Shown: positions 10,901-25,900 of the stretch, piece after piece
Layout of the letters: each line of letters starts with the position of its first letter
How positions within the stretch are numbered: position 1 is the first letter of the stretch
Made by a program: the position numbers and the translations under genes
NCBI GenBank assembly: GCA_019925795.1
Contig: CM034298.1
Coordinates: 28,201,556 to 28,265,555 of the forward strand
Direction of reading: 5' to 3'
Origin: Dendrobium chrysotoxum
Taxonomy: Eukaryota; Streptophyta; Magnoliopsida; Asparagales; Orchidaceae
DNA: 64,000 nt
The notes under the pieces: generated by a model
The model's database searches: none
The model's input: only the letters and a program-made list of their open reading frames with translations
What the model was told of the DNA's origin: nothing

Positions 10901-13900
10901 TCATATTCTTCTCCAGAGACACCTTTGAGGCTTGCTGACCAATATGATAAGAAGGGAGTTTACAAGCTTAATTTTCCTACTAAGTCAGATGGAGGATCAC
11001 CAAAAATAGCAACTTCTATAATTAATGGTACATACAGAGGCTTTATGGAAATTGTATTTCAGAATAATGACACTAGAGTTCAGAGTTATCACCTGGATGG
11101 ATATGCATTCTTTGTTGTTGGGTATGGACAATGCAATATCTTAGCTTTACACAAATTGTTGAACTAATATTGCGCTTTTGAACTTTATTTATATTAAGTT
11201 AAACTTCATTATTGATATTGAATGATTGATTTGCTCATATACAGGATGGATTATGGGGATTGGACTGATAATAGTCGGGGCACATACAATAAATGGGATG
11301 GTGTAGCACGTAGCACGATACAAGTGAGTAAATTACAAGAAATAGTCAATAGAGAAAAATAATATGCACTTCAACTTATATTATAGTGTGACACTCTTCC
11401 TGCTTTATTTGCATGACAAGGCATAACTAAACAAAATAGTAAGACCTATATGCGTGCTATTGTGCATAGCATCAAAGCACATGTTATTTTATTTTTCTAG
11501 TTTATTTTTTATATTATAGTTTATTTATTTGTTTAAATTTCTTTGTATGAATAATAAACTTTTGCTAAAGACTAGTTATAGTATAAAGAGAGTTTTTGAA
11601 GCTAACTTCAACTCAGGTAAATGCATGTACTCTATTCTCCAATTAAAGCATGACAATAGATTTATGGGAAAGAGAAATCTTTCACCTTCACATGTAGGGT
11701 TTTGGCCTACAATGCTTAAGTCTTGAATGATAATTTTGCCAGAAAACTTGATCTTTTCTTAATTTTGGATGAGAAATTAGGCTATATCTTGTCGTTGATG
11801 CATTGTTTAGGGATGTCCTTTCTTTTAAGTTCTGCATTTTATTTTATTTTTTTTTCAATTTTCTCATTTATCAAGAAAATTATAAATATTCTTTTCCACA
11901 TAATACATTATACTTTAGCCATCTTCATTGCATCTTTTTTTTTAATTATCTAAACAATAATTAATCTCCTATAGCTTTCCCTCAAATTATCTAAACAATA
12001 ATTATCTCCTATAGCTTTCCCTCTAATTGAAATGAGTTGCATATTTTTACATGTTCTTATTTACTCTGACTTTGTGAATATGAGTATCTGGAAAACAATT
12101 TCACATCCATTTGCTTCTCCGCAAGATATACTTTAGAAATGCATTAACCGTCTCATTTGGTGTTATTCTAAGTCACTTCTCGTATTCTTGAAAACTATTA
12201 TTGTTTCTATCCTTTCTGATGAGTTTAAAGCATGATTATTTAAATTTATATAATGCTCTTCGTTTTATGATCATTTAAATTATTACTATTGTGCCCAAGT
12301 ATTAAATGGTCAGGCCACGGAATTGTTAGTCTTAAATGTTAGAAAATATTAAGATATTTTGGTCTATTATTCAGAGTGATGGTGAAATAGATGGAGATAT
12401 TATTAGTAGAATTCAAATTGGATGGTTGAAGTGGAGGGATGCATCGGGCTTGTTGTGTGATAGAAAAGTTCCTCTTAAACTTAAGGAAAAATTCTATAAG
12501 ATGGTGTTGAGATCTGCAATGCTTTATGGCCAAGAATGTCGGCCATTAAAAGTGAAACATAATATTAAGTTAAGTGTTGTAGAGATGCGGATGCTCAGGT
12601 AGTGGCCTTACACTTAGAGACATGATACAAAACGAGTTTATACGTGAAAAGGTTGGAGTAGCTCCTATGGCAGATAAAATTAGAGAGAGTCGCCTTAGAT
12701 GGTTTGGTCACATAAAACAGCAGCCTTATGATGAACCGCTTAAGGAGAGTAGATGTATTGGATTTGATTTATGTTAAGAAAGGTAGAGGTAGACCTAAGA
12801 AAATATTAGAAACAACCTTTCTTTATTAAGTTTAAATGAGAATTTAACTCTTAATAATTAGACACAATGGAGGAAAAAAACTCATGTGCAGACCCCACAT
12901 AGTGGGATAAAAGCTTGATATTGTTGTTGAGCAGACTAGAGTGGGAGTTGAAGCTAAACTTCAATTATGGAGGTAAACCTTGGAGTCTAATGGTTTTCAT
13001 TTGAGTAGATCTAAAACCAAATACATAGGGTGTAATTTTAGTAGTAATAGATCTAGTGGAGGTATTATGACTAGACGATAAGTCATATTAATAAGAGTAT
13101 GTTTTAGATATCTCAGGTCTATTATTCAAAGTGATGGTGAAATAGATGGGGATATTATTATTAGAATTCAAGTTGGATAGTTGAAGTGGAGGAATACATT
13201 GGGCTTATAGTGTGCCCGACCCCACGTAGTGGTATAAAGGTTTGATGTTGTTAATAAGACTAGAGAGGGAGTTGAAGCTAAACATGAATTATGCAATCTT
13301 GGAGTCTAAAGATTTTCATTTAAGTAGATCTAAAATCGAATACATAGGGTGTAATTTTAGTAGTAATAGATCTAGTGGGATTATGACTTTAGACGATCAT
13401 ATTAATAAGAGTGCGTTTTAGATATCTCAGGTCTATTGTTCAGAGTGATGGTGAAATAGATGGGAATATTATTAGTGGCTATGATGCACCGACACGGACA
13501 CGGCGACACGGACACGACACGACACGGATACGAGACAGAATATTTTTTAAAAATATAGGACATGGGTGCGGCGTGGACACGACATAATAATTTTTTTAAT
13601 ATAATATATAGAAATTAAGGTGACATCATAATAGAAATGACAAGTAATAATAAATCAATGTCAAGGTAACTTGTTTAGCTTATAACATAAAAATGTGTAG
13701 TACAAAATGTCTAGTATAATCACAAAAATATAAGCAAAAAATCATTTAGTACAACATGAATGTTCAACTACTCAATAGAGAGAATGATAGAATTAGATTC
13801 AGAGGTTAGTCTTTGACCTTCAATATCATCATCATTGAATATCATTGGCTTTCAACTCTGGTTCATCCAGAGAAAGATTTGCAACCTCCAATAATCCCAT

Positions 13901-16900
13901 ATCATCAAGGCACTCGAACTCATCTCCAGCAACATCCCACATCTTGTTATCACCTATCATATAAAGTGAGATTTTTCTTGATAGACGACGAAGATTTATA
14001 TGCACATAAACTAAATTTTCAGCTCGTTGTGGAGTTATTTTATTTCTCTTCATCGATTGAATAAATGAGTATGTACTCCAATTTCTCTCACAACAAGAAG
14101 TTTTATTGTTATTATTTGAAGAAGCGGTGTTGAAGCTCCATGAATCAACTACCATATTTTTGGATCCATTTTCCATCTATCAACCAAAGATTCTTGATCA
14201 CCAAAATCCTCTACATATCCAAAGAATTTTGCAAGTTCTATATTAATCTTTCTTCTCTCCTCATTTGGGAAATATCGTTTCAAGCATATCTTTCTCATAT
14301 TTGAAACTTCTAAATCTTTTTGTGGTAAGACACATTGAGGGTCTTTTTGAAGTCATTCTTTACTTGAATACATTCAAATAATACAAAGTATATAAAATTA
14401 TTTATTCATTTATCAAAAAATTTAAAATTAGTTTAAAAGATGAATACAAATGTACCTTGGATTTAATGAATGAGCCAAACAATGCAGAGGTGTATTGTTT
14501 TTGCTCCGCTTATCCTCAAGAATGGTATAGACAACGCTCCAAAAACTTGAGTCTTCATCATGTGATTTTCTTTCACTTTTGCTAACATAGAGTCCCACAT
14601 CTCATAAATCAAATATAGGCATGGTTTATTTGTGTCAACCTCTCTCAACATATTATAAATTGGATTAATGAAAGCTAAAATGTAATCGACATCATCCCAC
14701 CACAAATCATCTCAGACCTTTTCTTTTACTTAGATTGAAGAGCATTTTTTATGTTTGATAGCAAGACCACTTCTCACTAATCTTCTCGATAGCAAGATCA
14801 CTTCTCACTAATCCACCGATGTGTAATCCACATACCTTGCCTTCCCAATGTCATTTTCTTGATAGCAAGACCACTTCTCATTAATCACCATAGATTGAAG
14901 AGCATTTTTTATGTTTGAATCTTCTCAACATGATTATTACAGATGCAAAATGAGTTTCAACAACATCTAACATTTTCAAATGTTGCACACTATAAATCTT
15001 GATCAGAACAACATCATCTGCAACCACTGTTATCCAATGACATTTAGCATAGATGATTTCATTAGCCTGTATTCTTCGCTGCACAAATATTTTTTAGAGC
15101 AAGATTTATAGTGTGCACAACACATGGAGTCCAGAATATATGAGGATAAGTTTGCTCTACCAATAATTCTGCAGCTCTACACATCGGTGGATTATCTATA
15201 ATAACCTGCATATAACATTTGAAGGCCCAAGTATAACTATCACCTCTTTAATCAAATTGGCAATGAAATATTTATTCTTGTATTCTCTTTCACAATTCAC
15301 AGTTTTAATAAACATTAGGTAATTCTCTATAATGACCATGAAATTAATGAGTGTTCTTCTTTGAGGATCAGTCTAACCATCACACATCAAACTGACACAT
15401 TTTTCTTTCCACACTCCTTTCGTTGATTCAAGCAATGTCTTAATATGTGCTCTTTTTCTTTCCAATAATTTTGATCTTATTGCATTGTAGCCAGGTGGAA
15501 CATAACCTGCAAAATTGTTATTACATGCAAAAGTGAATGTATTTTTATAATAATGAGTTCTTGCAAGGTTGAAAGAAAGTCTCGCTGAAAAAAATATCCT
15601 TGTAATTTCACCATCCAATTCGTCTCGCTGTTGCATATTAAAAGCCTTATCTAAAGAACTATTGGCAACTCCTTTTTTTTTCTTTGATTCATATCCTTCA
15701 CTTCTAAATGATAATGAATGATCAACTCTAACAGATGAGGAAGAAGTATGGGATGAATCATAGGTAGATGGTAAATGTATCTCTTTGGGAAGTGTCCTTT
15801 TGATCCTAGATTCAGCTTCATCAACTTGTCTGTGCATTTCAATCAACTGTGCTATAGTAATCTTAGGACACATTTTAATTCCATGGCCACCATTCTTAAG
15901 TAGATGTGCTTTCAACCTAGAATATGAACCTTTGTAGGTGCCACCACAATAATTGCATTTGAATGATACATTCTCTCCTCCTTCAAAAGTTTTTTCTAAG
16001 TTGATAATATGAATCCATAATGGCTTATCAGTTTCTATAGATGACTCTTTTGAACCTTCACCTAATCCACTCCCACTAGTACTAGAGCTCATTTTGCTTT
16101 TAAATGCACTGATTAAATGGAAGAAATAAAGACTTAATAAAATCAAGATAAGTTATGACTCTTAACTTTTGTAAAGAACAACTGAACAACTTAGAAAATG
16201 ATAGAAAATATACGCAACATGCATTGTAGTGAAACTATTACATTTGTAACTTTAAACTTTTAAATGTCAACATGCATTGTAGTGAATAATTACATTTGTA
16301 GAGGCTTGGATTTTGATTTCGTTTCTCTTCACAATAGGAGAAAGAAAATATAAGCAATTGTTGTAAACTAAGACAGCCTAAAGCAACCATATACTCTCTT
16401 CAATAACCTATTATGATAGCAATTTTTAGTTAGTTTTTTTATCGTATTCTACTACTAGACAAAACATTTCAATCTTCCCGCCTAATGAATACAAAGTCTT
16501 CAATCACAATAGGAAAAGATAATACCAATGTACAAAAATGGGGAGATTACCAGTTTTGCAACAATCTAAACACAATCCATTAAAAAAATTACTGGTAGCA
16601 ATAGAAAAAACAACACCATCAGTACTCCATTTCAAGCATCACAAAGAAGTCTAGGGCATGGCATAACTATACATCCCCACCAAGAGGTTCTAGTGTTCTA
16701 CTCATCATATCAGTTCAAAATAAAATCTAGGGCAACAAATGAGTCTCCAACAAACACCATTAGAGAGTAAACATCATCAAAGAAAATTCCAACAAATGAT
16801 TTAGGTATTTTTAAATCTTCTCATTAGAATACTTTCAGGAAAAAAAATCAAATTCCTTTTAATACTTTCAACATCCAAAACCTAAAACAATCAAAATATC

Positions 16901-19900
16901 TTCAGGAAAAAAAAAACTTAACGCGGATACCTGCTAGCGGTGCAATGAAGAAGAAAGAACGGGGAAGCCTCGGTTGCGCGTGGAAATGACAAAGGAAGTT
17001 TGCTTGCGGAAATGTCGAAGGAAGAGACCTGCTCACGCGAAAATAATGAAGGAAGGGAGACCGGTTGTGTTGGCTGCTCGCCTCACTCGCCCTAAACGAA
17101 ATGAACGTGATCTGGATTGCGAAAGTTAGGGCTTCGGGCGCTGTACGGCAATATATGTTAAGTTATTTTTTTAATTATTAAATAATCGGACACTCGCGTC
17201 CAATTTAATTTTTTTTTAAAAATATGACACGCTTAGATGTGTCCGACACGTGTCGGATGTGTGTCCGTGTCCATCAAGTGTCCGACACTGCATTCCTTCT
17301 TTAGGCGGAGTGTCGGTGCATCATAGATTAGTAGAATTTAAGTTGGATAGCTGAAGTAGAGGAATGCATCAGGCCTGCTTGTGTGATAGAAAAGTATCCC
17401 TCAAACTTGAGGGATATTCTATAAGGTGGTGGTGAGACCTGTAATGCTTTATGATGCAAAATGTTGGCCATTAAAAGAGAAGCATAAAATTAAGTGTTGC
17501 AAAGATGAGGATGCTCAGGTGGATAAATGGCTTTACTCTTAGAGACATAATGCGAAACAAGCATATACATGAAAAGTTTGGAGTAGCTCTAGTGGCAGAT
17601 AAAGTCGCCCTAGATGGTTTGATCACGTAAGACGTTAGCCTTCCGATGCCCCGGTTAGGAAAGTAGATGTTAAGAAAAGTAGATGTAGACATAGAATGAT
17701 TTGGTTAGAGAATATTAGAAATAATTTTTTTATATTAGATTTAAATGAGAATTTGACTCTTAATAGGATACAATGGAAGGATTCATGTAGCTGATCCCAT
17801 GTTGTGGGATAAAGGCTTGTTGTTGTTGTTGTTGTTTGTCACACCCCAGTTAGCCTACCCCCTAACGGTCAAACTGGATTATAATAGAGAAGGAAAATCT
17901 AAATCGGTTCCGTCTTACTAACACCCATTCCGAGCCACTATATGAAAAGAGTAAAAAGAAATCCATTTAGACTCAGCTAACTTGCCAACCTATCAAATTC
18001 CATAATTAATAATGGGAAGCATATAATGTCCCTTAATAAACATCAAATATAATTGAAGTAAATACAGAGCTCAACTAAAATTTTTCAAATTTACTCACAT
18101 ACCCAAAAGTCTGTACATCTAGCGTTCAGATCTCGCTTTAGATCTCTTTTGTACACCCAGAATGTATTTACACCAAAAGATAGGTCACCTCTTGTTACTA
18201 TTCCAAGGGCTCTTTCCCCTTTTCTGTAGTACAACAACTGTTAATGAGCTAGGCTCAATGAAATACACAAGCAGTTTATAAGAAATAATAATAAATAATT
18301 AAGAAATGCTTAACAATGCTAACATAGTTAAAACACATATTAAAATGCCATATTAAGCCTGAAAAGTGCCTTGCAATATTATTCATCTTGCCCAAAACTG
18401 TTCAACACCCTTAAACAAGTCATATAATGGTTATAAGCTTTTGCATCTTTTCAGCTTTCAAATTCAAGGTTGGGTCTAGCCTCCCAACTTTTAGAATGGA
18501 AGTTGTTCTCTCATTCAGGGTTGAATCCAATTTCCCCAACTTCTAGAATTGAGAGTGTAGGCTTACCTCGTCGGGTCTTTCGCCTTTACTTGTGCGGGCT
18601 TATTCTCCATATATAACATATTTCACTTTCCATATAGTTATCCTTTTTAGCTCTAAGAACATATGCTTTGATGACATAACTGCGCCTTAGCTGCCATTTT
18701 GCTACACTTTTGCTGCTGCCCTTTTACTGTGCTTTTGCTGCCTTTTTTGCTACGCTTTTGCTGCCCTTTTTGCTACGCTTTTGCTGCCGAGCTTTTGCTG
18801 TCCTTTTGCTGCTCTTTTGCTGCCCAATTTGCTGCTGTGCTTTTGCTACCTTTTTGTTGCGCTTTTGCTCATTCAATAGTTTATGAATATTTATCCTTTT
18901 ATATTTACAAAATTTCATACATATTCGTCCATGTTCATACAAAACAAACTAAAATAAACTGAAATACATGCGGTCATAAGCATAATAAGGATGAAGTGCA
19001 GTAATAGAACATTTACTAATTCTTATAACCTCATTTGGGTATCTCACCTCACTTAGAATTCGTTCTTCCAACTTTCTTCTCCTTTTGTATACCACTTCAA
19101 TTAAGTTCCTCCTCATTCAATAGTAAACCTTTTCTTTCTTTCCTATGTCCAGCAATCTACCACAATGATCTTGGCCATAACCAACTGATTTCAGCAAACA
19201 TTATTAAAGTTCAATCTTCTAACCATAGATTTCAGCAAAAATTCTATTTAGTAACTATAGATTTTTTTTCCTGGGCTTTATCCTCCCCAATGAGCCTTCA
19301 CGAATCCTCCCACACCCCCTCACAACAACTTGGCGAACTCCAGATAAACACATAGGTGGGAAAATTGGAATGGGAAGGGAAGTGAACTAAATCCTATTTT
19401 ATAACCCAATGCTCTTTCCACTAAGTCCACCAAACTCACTCTTAGTCGTGCGATTGCAGCATGCCAAAAATTAACCTTTGCATGCTCATATTAGTGGAAT
19501 AGCTACAGTAAATATGTAATAAATAAATGGTATGCTACAGTATTATCCATTAACATTACTTTTAATAATATGCTACATTAATTTAGTTAATTGTTATGAA
19601 CTTAATTGATTATTACATGAATTTACATATATACATACACCTATAATATATTTAGAGGAAGTTAATGCTTATATTATTTTGAACATTTTGAGGGTATTAC
19701 AAATCACCCCTCCTTTTTGAAATTTCGTCCTCGAAATTGTCTTAGCGGTCGTCAAACAATTGAGCGAATCTCAATCTAAAATCTTCTTCCTTTCCCAAGT
19801 TTCCTCCTTTTCTGGCCTGTATTTTCATTTCACTTTAACATAACGAATCTGACGATTTCTGAGCTGTTTAGTTTCAAAATTTATTATTATTTTTGGTTCC

Positions 19901-22900
19901 TCAATATAATTCAAATTTTTCTGTAACTCAATTTCGTCATGTGAAATACTCTGATGGGCATTCGTAACCCACTTTCTTAGCAGTGACACGTGAAAAATAT
20001 TATGAATATCTGACATGTTTGTTGGAAGAGCAACCTTTCCAATTCTTTCAGTAATTTCAAAAGGTTTTATATATCTAGAATCAATTTGCATCTCTGACCA
20101 AATCTAGCTGTACCTTTTACAGGCTTAACCTTCAAGAATACAAAGTCACCCACTTCAAACTCTACTGCCCTGTGCTTGGGGTCATAATACTTTTGCTGGC
20201 GATCCTGGGCAGCTTTTAATCTGTCTCTGATTAATCTGGTTTTCTATGTTGCTTCATCAACTAACTCTGGACCCATTAGTTATCTTTCTCCTACCTCAAC
20301 CCAAGTTAAGGGAGTTCTGCACTTTCTACGATAAAGTGCTTCATATGGTGCCATTTGTATACTTGCTTAGCTATTGTTGTAAGCAAATTCGATCAATGGT
20401 ATGTGATTCTCCCTACTACCTCTAAAATCTAAAACACATAATCTTAACTAGTCTTCCAGTACCTGAATGGTTCTTTCATATTGACCGTCAATCTGAGGAT
20501 AAAAAGCTGTACTGAAGTGCATATTTGTACCCAAGTTTTCATGAATGCTTTTCCACAGCCTAAAAGTAAATCTACCATCTCTATCAGAGACAATAACCTT
20601 AGGAATATCGTGCAATCTGACAATTTCTTTCATTTACAAGCATGCCAATTTGTTTACCGAATCAGTTTGCTTGATAGGTAAAATGTGAGCTGATTTTGTT
20701 AGTCGATCAATAATCACCCAAATACTGTCATGATCCTGTTTAGATCGGGGAAATCCATAACAAAATTCATGGCAATTTCTTCCCACTTCCACTCAGGGAT
20801 TGGTAGTGATTGCAGTAATCCACTATGTTGCTGATGTTCAGCTTTCACTATTTGACATATTTCACATCTAGCTACGTATTCAGCAACGCCTCTCTTCATA
20901 TCCGGCCACCAGAATATTACTTTCAAGTCTTTATACATCTTAGTACTGCTTGGATGAATTGTGTATCCAGCATGATGAGCTTCTTGTAAAATTTTTCTTC
21001 TTAAATCCGAATCACTGGGTACCCACAATTATATTTTATGTTTAATAACTCCATCAACATCAACAGAAAGATCTGACCTTTTTCTTGATTGGGCTTGCTC
21101 CAACAATTTAGAATATTCATTACTGAGCTTTTGAGCTTCTTTGATACGAAGTGTTAACATGGTCTTTACTTTCATCTGATGCAAATATTCTGCATTCTTG
21201 AAATCTCTAATCTTCAATTGCAGATTTTTCGTTTTCTTAATCAATTGAACCTCTTGAGTAACCATCCAATTCATCATTCATGTATCTTTTCGACTCATAG
21301 CATCAGCCACAATATTAGTTTTTCCCGGACAATACTGAATATCTAAATCATAGTCTTTAATGAGCTTTAACCATCTTCTTTGTCTTAAATTGAGTTTTTT
21401 CTAAGAAAATATATATTTTAAGATCTGTTGATCAGTGAAAATTTCATATTTTATCCCATACAGGTAATGCATCCAAATCTTCAAAGCAAATACTACTGCA
21501 GTCAACTCTAAATCATGAGTGGGATGATTTTTTTTATGAGGCTTCAACTGTCTCGATGCATATGCAATCACCTTTCTATTCTGCATTAGAATACATCCCA
21601 ACCCTTTCAAAGAAGCATAACTGTAAATTTGAAATTCTTCTGTTCCTGAGGGAACTGTCAATACTGGTGTTGTGGTTAGATGCATCTTTAAAGCCTGAAA
21701 GCTCTTCTCACATTCAGCAATCCACTCAAACTTAACATCCTTTCTCATAAGTTTAGATAAAGACATAGCAATTTTTGAATATCCTTCAATAAATCTTCTG
21801 TAATATCCTGCCAGTCCAAGAAAACTATGAACCTCTGTAACATTCTTTGGTGTGTAGGACATTCTACAATTGCTTTTACTTTCTGTGGATCTACTGAAAT
21901 TCCTTCCCCATTGATAATATGTTCCAAGAAGGAAATACTTTTTAGCGAAAATTCACATTTTGAATATTTTGCATACAGTTGATTTTTCCTCAATGTCTCC
22001 AAAACTATTCTTAAATGTTCAGTATGCTCCTCATCAGTCTTTGAGTATACTAGGGAACTGTCAATACTGGTGCTGTGGTTAGATGCATCTTCACTGCTTG
22101 AAAGCTCTTCTCACATTCAGCAGTCCACTTAAACTTAACATCCTTTCTCATCAGTTTAGATAAAGACAGCAATTTGTGAAAATCCTTCAATAAATCTTCT
22201 GTAATATCCTGCTAGTCCAAGAAAACTACGAACCTCCATAATATTCTTTGGTGTAGGCCATTCTACAATTGCTTTCACTTTCTGTGGATCTACTGCAATT
22301 CCTTCCCAATTGATAATATGTCCCAAGAAGGAAATACTTTTTAGCAAAAATTCACATTTTGAATATTTTGCATACAGTTGATTTTTCCTCAATGTCTCCA
22401 AAACTATTCTTAAATGTTCAGCATGCTCCTCATCAGTCTTTGAGTATACCAAGATGTCATCAATGAAAATAATCATAAACTTATCTATATAGTCTTTGAA
22501 AATTCGGTTCATCATATATTTAAAGATAGCAGGAGCATTTGTCAATCCAAACGGCATAACTCTAAACTCAAAATGACCATTTCTAGTCCCAAAAGCTATC
22601 TTACTGACATCTACTTCTTTAACTCTCACTTGATGATATCCTGATCTTAAATCAATTCCGAAAAACACTGTGGCACCTGCTAACTGATCAAATAAGTCAT
22701 CAATTCGTGATAATAGATATTTGTTCTTGATAGTTACTTTATTCAGTTCTCTATAGTCAATATATATTCTCATGGATCTATCCTTCTTCTTAACAAAAAG
22801 TACAGGTGCACTCCAAGGAGAATGATTAGCCTTGATAAATCCCTTATCCATCAATTCCATTAGCTGAGTTTTTACCTCCTGTAATTCTTTTGGCCATCCT

Positions 22901-25900
22901 ATAAGGAGATTTGTAAATTGCTAATGTTCCTGGCTGCAATTCTATGCCAAATTCAACTTCCCATTCACATGGTAATCTAGGTAATTCTTCAGGAAATACA
23001 TCTGAAAATTCAGAGACAATTGAAACATTCTGCAATGCCTGGACATCTTTATTTAAGACCTCCATTTTAGCTAAGAACACTAACTCACCCCTCCTTAAGT
23101 ATTTACCCATTTTTACTGCACTAACAAGCGAGGATGTTGTATTCTTCTCACAGGGAAAATAAAGTCCTTTCATTTGGTAAATTAAATTTTATTCTCTTCT
23201 TCCATTATTGAATTGTAGTAAAATATTTAACTAACCAATCCATCCCCAAGATGATGTCAAACATTTTAATAGGCACTATAATCAGTTCTATTGAAAATTT
23301 GTGACCCTGAATATCCAAAGTTATAAGACACATCCTATTGGCAGGAAAACTATCCCCCGTTGGCTTCATAACACATAAGGAAGGTGTAAAATATATAATC
23401 TCAACAGATAAATCAGAACAAAATTCTTCAGAAATAAATGAATGGGATGTACAAGAATCAAAAAGAACTCTGTTAAACTTGTTAGAAATCAAAATTATAC
23501 CTGTAACCACTTCCTCCGAATTCTTAGCCTCCTGGGGTATAATGGCAAACACTCTAGCTTTCACAGGTTGATTGCCTTTAAGATCTGATGCTTCTCCTTT
23601 TAACTGAACAAGTGTTTTTCCTTGTACTACTGGTCTTCCTTGGAATTGAGTTTTTCTTATTTGATTGCCTCCTTCTAGATATCTCCTATGTGGTACTTGT
23701 TCCTGATATTCTTGTGGCCTGATATTAGTTCTTTTCTCTTGAGGGCAATCCATCTTGCGAAGACCCATCTCACCACATTTAAAACATCTTTTAGATCCCA
23801 CCAAACACTGACCAAAATGCCTCTTCCCACACTGATCACACAAGGGTTTCTCAAGCTGACTTTGCTTCTATTTAACATTAAACTTTAGCTTCTTTTTTCT
23901 AAATCGATCATCCTTTTTCCTGGGTGTAGTTGTTTTCAACTATACCTGGAGAAATTCAGTTCATTTTCAATCCTTTTGGCTCTATCTACTAAGATCGAAA
24001 ATTCACTGATATCAAAAGGTATCAATGCTAGTTGTAGTTAATCTCTAAGTCCTCTAAAAAAGCTATGGCACTTCTCCTCCTGGGTGCTGACATAATGAGG
24101 TGCGTAGTGAGACAAAGAAGTGAACTCAGCTTCGTATTGTATAACAGCTTTGGAACCTTGAGTCAGATTGAAGAATTTGTCTTGCAGAGCTAATCTGGCT
24201 GAAGGAGGAATAAACCAATCTCTAAAGACTTTCACAAAATCATCTCACTGTATGTTAGTCATAGGCATCTGTCCAAATTTTTCTCTATGTTGTACTTGCC
24301 ACCATCTTTCTGCTTCTCCTTCTGACACAAATGTAGCCAATGGAACTTTTCTATTTTCAGGACAGATCATGCCATCTAAAATCTTTCCAATCCTTAACAA
24401 CCAGTCTTCAGCTACGGTTGGATCACTTGCACCCTCAAATGCTGGTAGTTTAAAAGTCTGAAATAATTTTAAATGTCGATCCACTTCACTATCACTTTTA
24501 GATCTGGATCCACCGCTAGTAGATGATTTCTTCATATATGTTATTTTATCTACTACTTGTGATATCAAATACACAACATCTTGAAGTTCTTTAGACTTAT
24601 TTTCCTCATTTATTCATGTTTCTGTATCCGGCCTAGAGGACTGATCAGTCATTCTTTCTGGCAACTCCTCAGACATAACGATCTCTATGCATATAGATAA
24701 TTCATATAATACATGTACTCATGGTAATAAAGCATTAATAAGCAAGTATGCTATTGTACTAAAATGAATGTACAATTCAATTAAAACTTAATTCATTTAA
24801 ACCGTGATTCAACCTATAGCTCTTTATACATCATATTCATTATATCTCATCTTACTTTCTCTTCTAAATCCAATTATGCTTTCACTTTATCTTGATTAGG
24901 CTCTAATGCCAATTTCTGTCACACCCCAGTTAGCATACCGCCTAACAGTCAAACTGGAGTATAACAGAGAAGGAACATCTAAATTGGTTCTGTCTTACTA
25001 ACATCCATTCCGAGCCACTACTTGAATAGAGTAAAAAGAAATTTATTTAGACTCTGCTAACTTGCCAACCTATCAAATTCCATAATTAGTAATGGGAAGC
25101 ATATAATGTCCCTTAATAAACATCAAATATAATTGAAGTAAATACAGAGCTCTACTAAAACTTTTCAAATTTACTCACATACCCAAAAGTCTGTACATCT
25201 AGCGTTAAGATCTTGTTTTAGATCTCTTTGTACACCCAAAATGTATTTACACCAAAAGAACTGTTACCTCTTGCTACTTTTTTAAGGGCTCCTTTCCCTT
25301 TTCTACAGTACAACCACTGCTAATGAGCTAGGCTCAATGAAATACACAAGAAGTTTATAATAAATAATTAAGAAATGCTTAATAATGCTAACATAGTTAA
25401 AATGCATATTGAAATGCCATATTGAGCCTAAAAAGTGCCTTGCAATATTATTCATCTTGCCCAAAACTATTCAACACCTTTAAACAAGTCATATAATGGC
25501 TATAAGCTTTTGCACCTTTTCAGCTTTCTAATTCAAGGTTGGGTCCAGCCTCCCTACTTTTAGAATGGAAGTTGTTCTCTCATTCAGGGTTGAGTCCAAT
25601 TTTTTCAACTTATAGAATTGATAGTGTAGGCTTACCTCGTCGGGTCTTTCGCCTTTACTTGTGTGGACTTATTGCTTATATATAACTTATTTCACTTTCC
25701 ATATAGTCATCCTTTTTAGCCCTAAGAACATATGCTTTGATGACATAGCTGGGCTTTAGCTGTCCTTTTGCTACTCTTTTGCTGCTCTTTTGTTGCCCTT
25801 TTGCTGTACTTTTGCTGCCCTTTTTGCTGTTGTGTTTTTGTTGCCCTTTTGCTGCCCTTTTTGTTGTTGGCCTTTTAATGCGCTTTTGCTGCCCGTTTTA

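Noticed and set aside
7974..11323. Active ascorbate oxidase or laccase
   Set aside because: The copper-ligand motif HCHxxxH is missing and the text matches SKU5/SKS proteins instead.
18699..18962. Cys/Phe/Leu-rich open frame, also at 25790-26020
   Set aside because: It is the TTTTGCTGCC minisatellite of the Tekay LTR read through by chance.
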